Part shown: piece after piece, positions 29,645 to 39,231 of the stretch
How the letters are laid out: every line of letters starts with the position of its first letter
Position numbering within the stretch: the first letter of the stretch is position 1
From: Roseomonas populi
Lineage (GTDB): Bacteria > Pseudomonadota > Alphaproteobacteria > Acetobacterales > Acetobacteraceae
Length of the DNA: 64,000 nucleotides
Direction: 5' to 3'
NCBI RefSeq assembly: GCF_024594815.1
Contig: NZ_JANJOU010000001.1
Location: 124,001-188,000, forward strand
Notes under the pieces: generated by a model
Seen by the model: the letters and a program-made list of their open reading frames with translations, nothing else
What the model was told of the DNA's origin: nothing
The model's database searches: none
Position numbers and translations under genes: made by a program

Positions 29645-29866
29645 CTAGTGCACGAGGACCGGCGCCATCTCGTGCTGGAGGATCGCGGCGATCGCCAGCG
29701 CCTCGGTGGGCGCCGCGCCGATCGGGGTGCCGTCCGCGGCATGGATGGCGACCGCCTGCGTGCCGTTGACGGTCACCGGGCGGATATAGGCCATCTCCTG
29801 CGCGCCGAACTGCGCCCAGTCCACGGCGGACAGATTGCGGAGAGTAGTGCTCGGGGTCGGGTTCAT
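29645..29866 (-). CDS. DUF1150 family protein
   Basis: 73 residues. It fits DUF1150, small alphaproteobacterial proteins normally encoded beside an Hsp20 gene as here: DWAQFGAQEMAYIRPVTVNG, then the conserved AIHAADGTPIG and a C-terminal HEMAPVLVH. Function unknown; the constant pairing suggests a role with small heat-shock proteins or stress response. Confidence 0.88.
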   Translation of the reverse strand: MNPTPSTTLRNLSAVDWAQFGAQEMAYIRPVTVNGTQAVAIHAADGTPIGAAPTEALAIAAILQHEMAPVLVH

Positions 29867-29977
29867 CGCTCTGCTCCTCGCCCGCAGCCGGAATGGCCTG
29901 CAGGCTGGTAACGCCGGTTTCGCATCCTGGTTCAGCGAAGCGTCCCCGGCGGGGAATGTTGGCCTGGGCCGGCTGGC

Positions 29978-30415
29978 CTAGGCCTCGCCGTCCACCATCG
30001 GGCGGGTACGGCCGTTGATCTGTATGGTCCGCACGCGGACCTCGGGCTGTGGGCGCCGCAGTTCGACGTGCAGCAGCCCGTTGTCGAGCCAAGCGCCCTC
30101 GATCTCGATGCCCTCAGCAATCACGAAGGCCCGCTGGAACTGGCGGGCGGCGATGCCGCGATGCAGGAAGATCCGGCCCTCGGAGTCGTCCTTCTGGCGG
30201 CCTCGGATCACCAGTTGGTTGTCCTCCTGCGTGATCTGCAGGTCGTCCATGGCGAAGCCGGCGACGGCGAGGGTGATCCGCAGGCGGTCCGCGGCCGTTT
30301 GCTCGATGTTGTAGGGCGGATAGCCGTCCGACGACTTCTGCACGCGGTCGAGCATCTGCTCGAGGTGATCGAAGCCAAGGAACAGCGGCGATCCGAAGAC
30401 CGGCGAACGCGACAT
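29978..30415 (-). CDS. Small heat-shock protein, Hsp20 family
   Basis: 145 residues from ATG 30415. The alpha-crystallin domain spans about residues 30-125: YPPYNIEQTAADRLRITLAVAGF, LVIRGRQ and AWLDNGLLHVELRRP, the last carrying the conserved G-x-L motif. The N-terminal FLGFDHLEQMLDRV is typical of the IbpA/HspH class A group of alphaproteobacteria. An ATP-independent holdase that keeps unfolding proteins soluble. Followed by DUF1150. Confidence 0.92.
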   Translation of the reverse strand: MSRSPVFGSPLFLGFDHLEQMLDRVQKSSDGYPPYNIEQTAADRLRITLAVAGFAMDDLQITQEDNQLVIRGRQKDDSEGRIFLHRGIAARQFQRAFVIAEGIEIEGAWLDNGLLHVELRRPQPEVRVRTIQINGRTRPMVDGEA

Positions 30416-30484
30416 GGGGCGGCATCCTTGACGAAGCGAGGCCACTGGGGGCCAGCCCAGGAAGGCGCCGACCCGCGGGTGCAC

Positions 30485-30513
30485 ATATTGGCAACCGCGG
30501 GGGGAGTTGCAAG
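30485..30513 (-). promoter_or_regulatory. Possible heat-shock (sigma-32-like) promoter for hsp20
   Basis: On the minus strand CTTG is followed after 18 nt by CCAATAT, about 70 bases before the Hsp20 start. The CTTG box matches the alphaproteobacterial sigma-32 -35 element; the -10 match is only partial. Confidence 0.3.
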
Positions 30514-30537
30514 GCGGTAACCCGCCCGCCGGTCGCC

Positions 30538-31332
30538 TCAGCCGCCGGCCAGCATCGCCTCGACCTCCGCGAGGACGGCCCGGATTTCCGGTTCCCGCCG
30601 TTCGCCGAGGCGGGTGAGCATGGACCGGCGGAAGGTGGCGTTGGCCAGGCGCGCCGATTCCCGGAACCAGTGCACCGCCTCCGCGATGCGCCCCTCATCC
30701 GTCAGCAACGTGCCGAGGTTGAACTGCCCGCGAAAGTCGCCGCGCTCTGCGGAGAGCCGATAGAGCCGCGCGGCACCGGCCGGGTCTGGCGGCGTGTCCC
30801 AGCCCTCCTCCATGGCGCGCGCGACCACGTTGATGGATTTGGCGTGGCCCTGCGCGGCGGCGGCGCGGTACCAGCGCAGCGCGGCGCCCCGGTCCTGCGC
30901 CACGCCATCGCCGCGCATCAGCATGTTCGCGAGGTTGTACTGGCCCCAGTCGAACCCCGCCTCCGCCGCGCGGCGGAAGCACTCGGCCGCCGCCGCGTAG
31001 TCGATTGGCGTCCCCCAGCCAAGCTCGTGGCAGCGCCCGAGCATGGTGATCCCGGCCGCGTCGCCGGCACCCGCCGCGGCCTTGAACCAGCCCAGGGCCG
31101 CCCTTTCGTCCTTCGGGACACCCAGCCCCTCCAGCAGCATCTGGCCCCAGCGCGTCTGGGCGCCGGCGATGCCGTAGCGGGCCGCGGCCTCCACCCAGGG
31201 CGCCGCCTCCGCGGGCGGGGCGGCAAAGGCGGCCGCAAGGTCCTCGGGAGACGCGGCGGTGAGTTCGGTGAAGGAGATGATGCGGCGCCGGGCGGGCGCG
31301 CCGCGGGACGGGCCGGGCATGGAGGGCTGCAT
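30538..31332 (-). CDS. Sel1-like repeat protein
   Basis: 264 residues from ATG 31332; ATG 31341 and TTG 31356 are alternatives. From about residue 45 it contains five or six Sel1 repeats of 36 residues (AGAQTRWGQMLLEGLGVPKDERAALGWFKAAA, AGFDWGQYNLANMLMRGDGV and others, here described not quoted in full). Such solenoids mediate protein contacts, often in signalling or envelope assembly. No signal peptide is visible, so it is likely cytoplasmic. Partner unknown. Confidence 0.82.
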   Translation of the reverse strand: MQPSMPGPSRGAPARRRIISFTELTAASPEDLAAAFAAPPAEAAPWVEAAARYGIAGAQTRWGQMLLEGLGVPKDERAALGWFKAAAGAGDAAGITMLGRCHELGWGTPIDYAAAAECFRRAAEAGFDWGQYNLANMLMRGDGVAQDRGAALRWYRAAAAQGHAKSINVVARAMEEGWDTPPDPAGAARLYRLSAERGDFRGQFNLGTLLTDEGRIAEAVHWFRESARLANATFRRSMLTRLGERREPEIRAVLAEVEAMLAGG

Positions 31333-31389
31333 CGCACACATGCGAACGTTTCGCAATTTCAGCTTTTCTGGGCTGCGCCGCCGGATGGG

Positions 31390-31842
31390 TCAGCTTGGCA
31401 GGACGTCCCAAGCATCCTCGTAGGCCTTGACCTGGCGTAGCAGCACTCCCGGCGCGTGATAATCGGCCGGTCGCTTATGCCGTTCTAACTCCTCCCGACG
31501 GAAAGCGTACACCTGCGCCTGTGTCAGCACGAACAGGCGGGTCGGACCATCATCCGGCACCAGGGCTAGGACATAGAACAGGTCGTCACGCTCTGCCCTG
31601 GTTTTAATGATCCATGGATTCAGGCGGTACAGGCCCCTCACCTCCAACAGGAAGGTCAGCCTGCGGGCAGGGCTCACAACCGGGAAGGCACCGATCCGCC
31701 CAGTATCCGTCGCGAAGGATGGTACCTCGTAGCCCCGTTCGCGGAGCTTCGAGACTACGGCCTGTCTCGCCCTCCGGTTCGTGAGGAGGCCGTCTCTCCT
31801 CGGCTTCAGGGCCGGCCCGCCGCTTCGCTCCACCGAGTCCAT
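31390..31842 (-). CDS. Unknown protein with nuclease-like EVRG core
   Basis: 150 residues from ATG 31842, with GAAGGAGG upstream. Not recognised. The order SKLRERGYEVPSF, ATDTGRIGAFPV, RRLTFLLEVRGLYR, then RDDLFYVLALVPD and TRLFVLTQAQV recalls small PD-(D/E)xK nucleases, where an acidic residue is followed by (E/Q)xK on the next strand; here EVR replaces ExK, so catalysis is uncertain. The gene is visibly AT-richer than its neighbours and stands alone between a Sel1 gene and def, which fits recent acquisition. Confidence 0.6.
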   Translation of the reverse strand: MDSVERSGGPALKPRRDGLLTNRRARQAVVSKLRERGYEVPSFATDTGRIGAFPVVSPARRLTFLLEVRGLYRLNPWIIKTRAERDDLFYVLALVPDDGPTRLFVLTQAQVYAFRREELERHKRPADYHAPGVLLRQVKAYEDAWDVLPS

Positions 31843-32022
31843 GCGAGATCCTCCTTCTCCCGAGGTATGGCGCGCAGACCTACCCCTCACCAGGGTTGCT
31901 GCCACGGCCGATCGCCGGCCCGTAGGTGATCCCGGGGCCGTCCTCTTCGCAGTCCCACCAGACCTTCCGATGTCCCCGGTGATTTCACTCCGGCGGGATC
32001 GGCCCTAAATGACCCGAACGCC

Positions 32023-32562
32023 ATGACCGACGACGTCTCCCTCCTCCCCATCTTCCTCCACCCCGCGCCCATCCTGCGCGCCAAGGCCCGCGCCGTGGCC
32101 GATGGCGACGAGGACCGGGTGCGCGCCCTCGCGCCCCGCATGTTGGCCACGATGTACAAGGCCCCCGGCATCGGCCTGGCCGCCCCCCAGGTGGGCGAGG
32201 GGCTGCGGCTGGTGGTGATCGACGTCGCGCGGGAGGGTGAGCCGCCGGCGCCGATGGTGCTGGTGAACCCCGAGATCGTGGCCGCCAGCGAGGACCGCGC
32301 GCTGCGCGAGGAGGGCTGCCTCTCCCTCCCCGGCCAGTACGCCGACGTGGAGCGCCCGGCCCGCGTGAAGGCGCGCTGGCGCGAGCTGGACGGCACCCGG
32401 CGAGAGGTGGAGGCGGACGGGCTGCTGGCGACCTGCCTGCAGCACGAGATCGACCACCTGGACGGGGTGATGTTCACCGATCACCTCAGCCCGCTGAAGC
32501 GGAACATGCTGATCAAGAAGTTCCTGAAGGAGCAGAAGCTCAAGTCGCGCGAGGCGATGTGA
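32023..32562 (+). CDS. def: Peptide deformylase
   Basis: 179 residues. Removes the formyl group from nascent N-terminal Met. The three metal-site motifs are present: [18 protein letters not shown] and HEIDHLDG. The basic C-terminal tail [16 protein letters not shown] is usual for proteobacterial class 1 enzymes. The stop shares bases with the fmt GTG start, so deformylase and formyltransferase are co-translated. Confidence 0.96.
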   Translation: MTDDVSLLPIFLHPAPILRAKARAVADGDEDRVRALAPRMLATMYKAPGIGLAAPQVGEGLRLVVIDVAREGEPPAPMVLVNPEIVAASEDRALREEGCLSLPGQYADVERPARVKARWRELDGTRREVEADGLLATCLQHEIDHLDGVMFTDHLSPLKRNMLIKKFLKEQKLKSREAM

Positions 32563-33473
32563 GGCCGCTTCGCCTCGCCTTCATGGGCAGCCCGGGCTTC
32601 TCCGTGCCGGCGCTGCGGGCGCTGCACGCGGCGGGGCACGAGATCGCCATGGTCTACGCCCAGCCGCCCCGCCCGGCCGGGCGCGGACAACGGGAGACCC
32701 CCTGCCCCGTCCACCAGGCCGCGCTGGATCTGGGCCTGCCCGTGCGCACGCCGGCGCGCGTGCGGAAGGATACGGCGGCGCACGAGGCCTTCGCCGCGCT
32801 GGACCTGGATGCGGCCGTGGTCGTCGCCTACGGCCTGATCCTGCCGAAGCCGATGCTGGACGCGCCACGGCGCGGCTGCCTGAACATCCATGCCAGCCTG
32901 CTGCCGCGCTGGCGCGGCGCGGCGCCGATCCAGGCCGCCGTGCTGGCGGGGGATGCGGAGACGGGCATCACCATCATGCGGATGGACGAGGGGCTGGACA
33001 CCGGCCCGATGCTGCTGCGGGAAGCCCTGCCCCTCGGCCCGCGCGCGACGACGCCGGAGGTGCACGACGCGCTTTCCGACATCGGCGCCCGGCTGATCCT
33101 GCGGGCGCTGCATGAGGATCCCTCCCCCGTGCCGCAGCCGGAGGAGGGTGCGACCTACGCGCCGAAGCTCGGCAAGGAGGACGGGCGGCTGGACTGGGCG
33201 GAGCCGGCGGTGGCGCTGGACCGCCGCGTGCGGGCGATGAACCCCTGGCCGGGCGCCTTCACGGCCTGGAACGGCGAGGTGCTGCGGGTCCTGTCGGCCG
33301 AACCGGCGGCGGGGAGCGGCGCACCGGGCACGGTGCTGGATGACGAGCTGCTGGTGGCCTGCGGCGAGGGTGCGCTGCGGCTGGCCCGGGTTCAGCGCGC
33401 CGGCAAGGCGGCGATGGAGGCCTCGGCCTTCCTGCGCGGCACGCCCGTGCCACCCGGCACGGCCCTCGGCTGA
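32559..33473 (+). CDS. fmt: Methionyl-tRNA formyltransferase
   Basis: 304 residues from GTG 32559, overlapping def by 4 bases. The formyl-THF site appears as [17 protein letters not shown], with the later [11 protein letters not shown] and the C-terminal OB-like domain beginning at [10 protein letters not shown]. Formylates initiator Met-tRNA. truA starts one base after its stop. Confidence 0.95.
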   Translation: MRPLRLAFMGSPGFSVPALRALHAAGHEIAMVYAQPPRPAGRGQRETPCPVHQAALDLGLPVRTPARVRKDTAAHEAFAALDLDAAVVVAYGLILPKPMLDAPRRGCLNIHASLLPRWRGAAPIQAAVLAGDAETGITIMRMDEGLDTGPMLLREALPLGPRATTPEVHDALSDIGARLILRALHEDPSPVPQPEEGATYAPKLGKEDGRLDWAEPAVALDRRVRAMNPWPGAFTAWNGEVLRVLSAEPAAGSGAPGTVLDDELLVACGEGALRLARVQRAGKAAMEASAFLRGTPVPPGTALG

Positions 33474-33474
33474 G

Positions 33475-34239
33475 ATGCCGCGCTACGCCCTGCTGATCGA
33501 GTACGACGGCACCCCCTTCGTCGGCTGGCAGCGCCAGAAGGACGGCCTCTCCGTCCAGCAGGTGCTGGAGGAGGCCGCGGCACCGCTGAACGGCGGGGTG
33601 GAGCCGGTGATCGGCGCCGCCGGGCGCACCGATGCCGGGGTCCATGCGGAAGGGCAGGTCGCCCAGGTGGACCTCTCCGCCGACCTGCCGGTGGAGCGGG
33701 TGCGGGAGGCGCTGAACACCCGCTCGCGGCCGCACCCCGTCTCCGTCCTCGCCGTGGCGCGCCCCCCCGAGGAGTGGAGCGCCCGCTTCTCCGCCGTCCA
33801 CCGGGCCTACCGCTACCGCATCCTGAACCGGCGGGCCCGGCCGGGGCTGGACATGGGGCGGGTGTGGCACGTGCCGCAACGGCTGGACGCGGCGGCGATG
33901 CACGAGGCCGCGCAGGGCCTGCTGGGCCACCACGACTTCTCCGCCTTTCGTGCCGCCGCCTGCCAGGCGAAGGACGCGCTGCGCACGCTGGACCGGCTGG
34001 ACGTGAGCCGGGAGGGCGAGGAGATCGTGGTGCGGGTGGAAGCCCGTTCCTTCCTTCACCATCAGGTCAGGAACATGGTCGGCACGCTGGCGCAGGTCGG
34101 GCGCGGGTTGCGGCCGGTGAACTGGCCCCGTCAGGTTCTGGACAACCGGGACCGGCGGCGCGCCGGGCAGACGGCGCCGGCGGAAGGGTTGTGCTTCGTT
34201 TCCGTGCGGTACGAGCCGGCGCTGGACTGGCCGGCGTGA
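33475..34239 (+). CDS. truA: tRNA pseudouridine(38-40) synthase
   Basis: 254 residues from ATG 33475. The catalytic Asp is in AGRTDAGVHAEGQV near residue 51; other family elements are EYDGTPFVGWQRQ, RYRILNRRARP and the FLHHQVRNMVGTL motif near the end. Modifies uridines 38-40 of tRNA anticodon arms. Third gene of the def-fmt-truA operon. Confidence 0.95.
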   Translation: MPRYALLIEYDGTPFVGWQRQKDGLSVQQVLEEAAAPLNGGVEPVIGAAGRTDAGVHAEGQVAQVDLSADLPVERVREALNTRSRPHPVSVLAVARPPEEWSARFSAVHRAYRYRILNRRARPGLDMGRVWHVPQRLDAAAMHEAAQGLLGHHDFSAFRAAACQAKDALRTLDRLDVSREGEEIVVRVEARSFLHHQVRNMVGTLAQVGRGLRPVNWPRQVLDNRDRRRAGQTAPAEGLCFVSVRYEPALDWPA

Positions 34240-34273
34240 GGCAGGGGCGCGCCGCAGCGCGCCCCCTCTCCGA

Positions 34274-35713
34274 TCAGAGACCGGCCTGCGTCACGAACTT
34301 CGTGACGAGATAGGGCTCGATCGCCTCGGACCCGCCCTCGCTGCCGTAGCCGCTGTCCTTCACGCCGCCGAACGGCACTTCGGGAAGCGCAAGGCCGAGG
34401 TGGTTGATGGTCATCATGCCCGTCTCCACCCCGGCGGCGATGCGCTGGGCCGTCGTGGCCGATCCGGTGAAGGCATAGGCGGCGAGGCCGAAGGGCAGGC
34501 GGTTGGATTCCGCCACCACCTCGTCGAAGTCGGAGAAGCGGTTGACGAGGGCGAGCGGGCCGAAGGGCTCCTCGTTCATCGCGCGCGCGTCCAGCGGCAC
34601 CTCGGAGATGACAGTCGGCTCGTAGAAGTAGCCCTTGTTGCCGATGCGCTTGCCGCCGGTCTGCAGCTTGGCGCCGCGGCCCACCGCGTCCTGCACCAGG
34701 GTCTCGATGGTGGGAATGCGGCGCTCATTCGCCAGCGGGCCCATCTGCACCCCTTCCTCCGTGCCGTTGCCGACCTTGATGGCGGCGGCGGCCTTGGTGA
34801 AGGTCTCCAGGAACTCGTCGAAGCTGCGCTCCTGCACCAGGAACCGCGTGGGGGAGACGCAGACCTGACCGGCATTGCGGAACTTGGACGCCGCGAGCGT
34901 CTTCGCGGCCTTCTGGATATCGGCGTCGTCGAAGACGATGGCCGGCGCGTGGCCGCCCAGCTCCATCGTGGCGCGCTTCATGTGCTGGCCCGCGAGGCCG
35001 GCGAGAAGCTTGCCCACCGGGGTGGAGCCGGTGAAGGTGATCTTGCGGATCACCGGATGGGCGATGAGGTAGGAGCTGATCTCGGACGGCACGCCATAGA
35101 CCAGCTGCACCACGCCCTTCGGCACACCCGCGTCGATGAAGGCGCGGATCAGCTCGGCGGGCGAAGCCGGGGTTTCCTCCGGCGCCTTGACGATGATGGA
35201 GCAGCCAGTGGCGAGCGCGGCGGAGAGCTTGCGGACCACTTGGTTGATCGGGAAGTTCCAGGGTGTGAAGGCGGCGACGGGGCCGACCGGCTCCTTCACC
35301 ACAAGCTGGTACACGCCCTCGGCGCGGGCCGGGATCACGCGGCCATAGGCGCGGCGCCCTTCCTCGGCCATCCACTCGATGATGTCGCCGGCGGCGAGCG
35401 TCTCCATCTTCGCCTCGACCAGGGGCTTGCCCTGCTCGGCCGTCATCATGGCGGCGATGGAATCGGCGCGGCTGCGGAGGATATCCGCGGCCTTCCGCAT
35501 CAGCTTGTAGCGATCGAAGGCCGAGACCTTGCGCCAGGTCTCGAAGCCGCGCTGCGCGGCCTCCAGCGCCTCGTCCAGGTCCGCCTTCTCGGCATGGGCG
35601 ACGGTGCCGATCACCTCTTCCGTCGCGGGATTGATGATCTCCAGCACCTTGCCGGAGCGCGCGTCGCGCCACTCGCCGTCGACGTGGAGCTGGACGTTCG
35701 GGTAGTCGGCCAT
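34274..35713 (-). CDS. gabD: NAD(P)-dependent succinate-semialdehyde dehydrogenase
   Basis: 479 residues from ATG 35713 (AAGGAC upstream). Aldehyde dehydrogenase with [19 protein letters not shown], the general base Glu251 in [12 protein letters not shown] and the nucleophile Cys285 in [12 protein letters not shown], then NEEPFGPL. The overall length and motifs are those of GabD, oxidising succinate semialdehyde to succinate. It follows the TPP enzyme by 13 bases on the same strand and diverges from gabT, so the two branches meet at succinate semialdehyde. Confidence 0.9.
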   Translation of the reverse strand: MADYPNVQLHVDGEWRDARSGKVLEIINPATEEVIGTVAHAEKADLDEALEAAQRGFETWRKVSAFDRYKLMRKAADILRSRADSIAAMMTAEQGKPLVEAKMETLAAGDIIEWMAEEGRRAYGRVIPARAEGVYQLVVKEPVGPVAAFTPWNFPINQVVRKLSAALATGCSIIVKAPEETPASPAELIRAFIDAGVPKGVVQLVYGVPSEISSYLIAHPVIRKITFTGSTPVGKLLAGLAGQHMKRATMELGGHAPAIVFDDADIQKAAKTLAASKFRNAGQVCVSPTRFLVQERSFDEFLETFTKAAAAIKVGNGTEEGVQMGPLANERRIPTIETLVQDAVGRGAKLQTGGKRIGNKGYFYEPTVISEVPLDARAMNEEPFGPLALVNRFSDFDEVVAESNRLPFGLAAYAFTGSATTAQRIAAGVETGMMTINHLGLALPEVPFGGVKDSGYGSEGGSEAIEPYLVTKFVTQAGL

Positions 35714-35726
35714 GCGGATGTCCTTG

Positions 35727-37271
35727 TCAGACCAGAAGTTCGATGAGGAAGGGGCCGGGGCGGCTGACACTCTGGGAAAGAAGGTCGGCCAGGGTTTCGA
35801 GGGTGGAGGCTTGGGCGGCCTCGACCCCCATGCCCTCCGCGATCTTCACCCAGTTGAGGTCCGGATTCCCCAGATCAAGCATGTTCATCGCCGTCGGCCC
35901 GGGATTGGCGCCAACGCCCGCATATTCCCCGATGAGGATCTGGTACTTGCGGTTGGAGAGGATGATCGTGGTCACGGGCAGCCTTTCCCGCGCCTGGGTC
36001 CAGAGGGACTGCAGCGTGTACATGGCGGACCCGTCCGCCTGGAGGCTGATGGTCCGGCGCTGCCCCCCTGCCCCGATCGCGGCACCGGTGGCCACCGGCA
36101 TGCCGTCCCCGATGGCGCCGCCCGTCAGCTGCAGCCAGTCATGCGGCGGGGCGACATGGGTCAGCGGGAAGAAGCCGCGGCCGTAGGAAACGCTCTCGTC
36201 CGAGACGATGGCGCCCTCCGGCATCAGGGCGGCGACGACGCCGGCAACGCCCTCCGGGCTCGGGGCGCCGCGCGGGGCCTCCGGGCGGGGGCCGGGATCG
36301 GGGATGGCGGCTTCCGGCGCGCCCAGCTCGTCGGCCAGGGCGGCCAGCGCGACCCCGGCGTCGCCCTCCAGCCGCGTCAGCACGTGGAACACCGCATCCT
36401 CCCGATTGTGGAAGGAAGGCTTCCCGGGATAGGCGAAGAAGCTGACAGGCGGCTTCGCGTTCACCAGCACGATGTGGTCGTAGGGGGCCAGCGTCTTGCG
36501 GGCGAGCTCCCCGACATAGGGCACGCGCTCCAGCTGCACCCGCCCGCGGCCGCGGGCGATGCGGGCATTGGACCCTTCGGCCAGCAGCTTGGCGCCCGTC
36601 GCCTGGGCGATGCGCCAGGCCAGGGCCTGGTTCTCCGCGCGCAGGGCGGGGCCGCCGAGAAGGATCAGAACGCTCCCCCGCTTCTCCCGCAGGACCTTCG
36701 CCACCTTCCCCACAGTCGCCGGGTCGGGCGCGACCGCGGCCGGGACAGGAAGCGCATCCGCGATCTCGCCGCCCTCATCCCACGAGGCGTCGGAGGGAAG
36801 GATGAGGGTGGCGATTCCCCCGGGGGCCGTCCGGGCCTCCTGCACCGCCACGGCGGCGTCGCGGCCGACATCGGCGGATTTCGCGGTCGTGCGGACCCAG
36901 GCGGAGACGGGGCGGGCCCAGCCCTCCGTGTCGGCCGTCAGCTGGGCGTCGTGGGGCCGGTGGTAGGTGGCCTGGTCGCCCACGATGTTGACGATGCCGC
37001 TGCGGGCCCGGCGGGCGTTGTGCAGGTTCCCCAGCCCGTTCGCCAGGCCCGGGCCGCAGTGCAGCAGGGTGCAGGCCGGCTTCCCGGCCAGGCGGAAGTA
37101 GCCGTCCGCCATGCCGGTGACGACGTTCTCCTGCAGGCCGAGCACGCAGCGCATGCCGGGGATGGTGTCCAGCGCCGCAACGAAGTGCATCTCGCTGGTG
37201 CCGGGATTGGCGAAGCAGGTGTCCACCCCGGACTTCAGCAGCGTGTGGACAAGGCTCTGGGCACCGTTCAC
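35727..37271 (-). CDS. TPP-dependent 2-oxoacid enzyme, annotated acetolactate synthase-like
   Basis: 514 residues from GTG 37271 (AAAGGGGGAG upstream). Thiamine diphosphate enzyme of the acetolactate synthase/benzoylformate decarboxylase superfamily: Pyr domain with [11 protein letters not shown] and the cofactor-activating Glu48 in [14 protein letters not shown], a central domain, and the PP domain with [22 protein letters not shown]. It lacks a regulatory-subunit gene and is clearly not IlvB. Position 13 bases before an SSADH gene suggests its product may be succinate semialdehyde, as for 2-oxoglutarate decarboxylase, but substrate specificity is not readable. Confidence 0.85.
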   Translation of the reverse strand: MNGAQSLVHTLLKSGVDTCFANPGTSEMHFVAALDTIPGMRCVLGLQENVVTGMADGYFRLAGKPACTLLHCGPGLANGLGNLHNARRARSGIVNIVGDQATYHRPHDAQLTADTEGWARPVSAWVRTTAKSADVGRDAAVAVQEARTAPGGIATLILPSDASWDEGGEIADALPVPAAVAPDPATVGKVAKVLREKRGSVLILLGGPALRAENQALAWRIAQATGAKLLAEGSNARIARGRGRVQLERVPYVGELARKTLAPYDHIVLVNAKPPVSFFAYPGKPSFHNREDAVFHVLTRLEGDAGVALAALADELGAPEAAIPDPGPRPEAPRGAPSPEGVAGVVAALMPEGAIVSDESVSYGRGFFPLTHVAPPHDWLQLTGGAIGDGMPVATGAAIGAGGQRRTISLQADGSAMYTLQSLWTQARERLPVTTIILSNRKYQILIGEYAGVGANPGPTAMNMLDLGNPDLNWVKIAEGMGVEAAQASTLETLADLLSQSVSRPGPFLIELLV

Positions 37272-37478
37272 CGGCTTCGACTCCCCCTTTGGACGGGGCG
37301 CAAGTTGCGCGCGGCGGGCGGCCGCCGCAAGCCGGGGCGTGACACGCGATGTTCGAAAGGGCGCCCGTTCTCGTGGGGAATACGCTCGAAATCCCGCCGC
37401 GCCGGGCGCCTTCAGCCTTGCCCCGGCCGCGTCCCCGGCGCAATTTCCGGCCCTCCGCGCGCGAGGGACAACCGATCC

Positions 37479-38828
37479 ATGGGCACCACGATTTCCGGCG
37501 AGACCACAGCCGACATCCCGGAGGGCCCGACCAACGCCGCCCTGCAGAAGCGGCGCGAAGCGGCGGTGCCGCGCGGCCTCGGCATCTCCCTCCCCGTCTT
37601 CGCCGCGAAGGCGAAGGGCTCCGAGATCACGGATGTCGAGGGCAAGCGCTACATCGACTTCGGCGGCGGCATCGCCGTGCTGAACACCGGCCACCTGCAC
37701 CCGAAGGTGAAGGCCGCCGTGCAGGCGCAGCTGGAGAACTTCTCCCACACCTGCATCCAGGTGACGCCGTATGAGAGCTACATCCGCCTTGCGGAACGCC
37801 TGAACGAGATCGCGCCCGTGCGCGGCCCGGCCAAGACCATCTTCCTGACCACGGGTGCCGAGGCGGTGGAGAACGCGGTGAAGATCGCCCGCGCCCATAC
37901 CGGCCGCCCGGGCGTGATCGCCTTCTCCGGCGCCTTCCACGGCCGCACGCTGCTGGGCATGGCGCTGACGGGCAAGGTGGTGCCCTACAAGGTGGGCTTC
38001 GGCCCCATGCCGGCGGACATCTACCACCTGCCCTTCCCCGTGGCCTATCACGGCAAGGAGGTGGCGGACACGCTGGAGGCGATCGAGACCCTCTTCAAGT
38101 CCGACATCGACCCGAACCGGATCGCGGCCTTCATCATCGAGCCCGTGCAGGGCGAAGGCGGGTTCTACCAGGCGCAGCCGGAGCTGATGCAGGGCCTGCG
38201 CTCCATCGCCGACAAGTACGGCATCCTGCTGATCGCGGACGAGGTGCAGACCGGCTTCGCGCGCACGGGCAAGATGTTCGCCATGGAGCACACGGGGGTG
38301 AAGGCCGACCTGGTGACGATGGCGAAGTCGCTGGCCGGCGGCTTCCCGCTCTCCGCTGTCTCCGGCACCGCCTCCATCATGGACGCGCCGGGCGTGGGCG
38401 GCCTCGGCGGCACCTATGGCGGCTCCCCGCTCGGCTGCGCGGCGGCGAACGCGGTGCTGGACGTGATCGAGGAGGAAGGCCTCATCGAGCGCGCCAACAC
38501 CATCGGCGACCTGATCGTGGCGCGCATCAAGGAGCTGCAGAACAGCAACTCCCTGAAGGGCATCATCGGCGACATCCGCCAGGTGGGCGGCATGGTCGCG
38601 ATGGAGCTGGTGGCGGAGGGGAACGCGGACAAGCCGGATCCCGACCTGACCCGCGCCCTGGTGGCCCGCGCCGCGGAGAAGGGGCTGGTCCTGCTCTCCT
38701 GCGGCGTGCGGGCGAACGTGATCCGCTTCCTCTGCCCCCTCACCACCTCCGATGCGCTGGTGAACGAGGGCATGGACAAGATGGCCGAGGCGCTGCGCGA
38801 GTGCGTGGCGGAGCGCGCGCAGGCCTGA
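37479..38828 (+). CDS. gabT: 4-aminobutyrate-2-oxoglutarate transaminase
   Basis: 449 residues from ATG 37479. Fold type I PLP enzyme: FLTTGAEAVENAVKIARAHT, the FSGAFHGRT loop, EPVQGEGGF, IADEVQTGFARTG and the PLP Lys283 in MAKSLAGGFPLSAVSG. Sequence is GABA-transaminase-like, converting GABA and 2-oxoglutarate to succinate semialdehyde and glutamate. Divergent from the TPP/SSADH pair across a 207-base gap that should hold both promoters. Confidence 0.9.
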   Translation: MGTTISGETTADIPEGPTNAALQKRREAAVPRGLGISLPVFAAKAKGSEITDVEGKRYIDFGGGIAVLNTGHLHPKVKAAVQAQLENFSHTCIQVTPYESYIRLAERLNEIAPVRGPAKTIFLTTGAEAVENAVKIARAHTGRPGVIAFSGAFHGRTLLGMALTGKVVPYKVGFGPMPADIYHLPFPVAYHGKEVADTLEAIETLFKSDIDPNRIAAFIIEPVQGEGGFYQAQPELMQGLRSIADKYGILLIADEVQTGFARTGKMFAMEHTGVKADLVTMAKSLAGGFPLSAVSGTASIMDAPGVGGLGGTYGGSPLGCAAANAVLDVIEEEGLIERANTIGDLIVARIKELQNSNSLKGIIGDIRQVGGMVAMELVAEGNADKPDPDLTRALVARAAEKGLVLLSCGVRANVIRFLCPLTTSDALVNEGMDKMAEALRECVAERAQA

Positions 38829-38832
38829 CGCG

Positions 38833-39231
38833 ATGCTTGAGGATATCCGCAGGGCGCTTCTGTTCGGGGCGCCCTGCGGCGCGCTCTCCGTCATCGTCTT
38901 CCGCGATTCGACGCTGTTCCTGCTGCACCACCTCTTCAAGGTGATGCCGCTGGCCGCCTATGTGCAGACCATCGGCTGGCACGGTGTGCCCTGGGTGTGG
39001 TGGTTCGTGCTCTGGGGTGCGCTCGGCGGCTTCATCATCGGGCTGGTGCTGCGGCTGCTGCCCTTCGCGGACCTGCTGACGGGCGCGGTGCTGGGCGTGG
39101 CGGCGGCCTACCTGCTGCCGCAGCGCCTGCCGGCGGCCACCCCGCCCTGGGTGCTGCCGCTGATCGGCGCGGCCTGGGGCTGGGGCAGCGCCTTCCTCAT
39201 GCGGCCCCTGGCGCTGCGTGGGCGGGACTAG
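38833..39231 (+). CDS. Small membrane protein of unknown function
   Basis: 132 residues, four hydrophobic segments (VIVFRDSTLFLLHHL, WVWWFVLWGALGGFIIGLVL, LLTGAVLGVAAAYLLP, WVLPLIGAAWGWGSAF). It begins 4 bases after gabT and overlaps mobA by 14 bases. No family recognised with confidence; similar small proteins are common in Acetobacteraceae. Confidence 0.7.
   Translation: MLEDIRRALLFGAPCGALSVIVFRDSTLFLLHHLFKVMPLAAYVQTIGWHGVPWVWWFVLWGALGGFIIGLVLRLLPFADLLTGAVLGVAAAYLLPQRLPAATPPWVLPLIGAAWGWGSAFLMRPLALRGRD

Noticed and set aside
35712-37478. Long upstream extension of the gabT frame
   Set aside because: Antisense to the TPP-enzyme gene and not protein-like; gabT starts normally at 37479.
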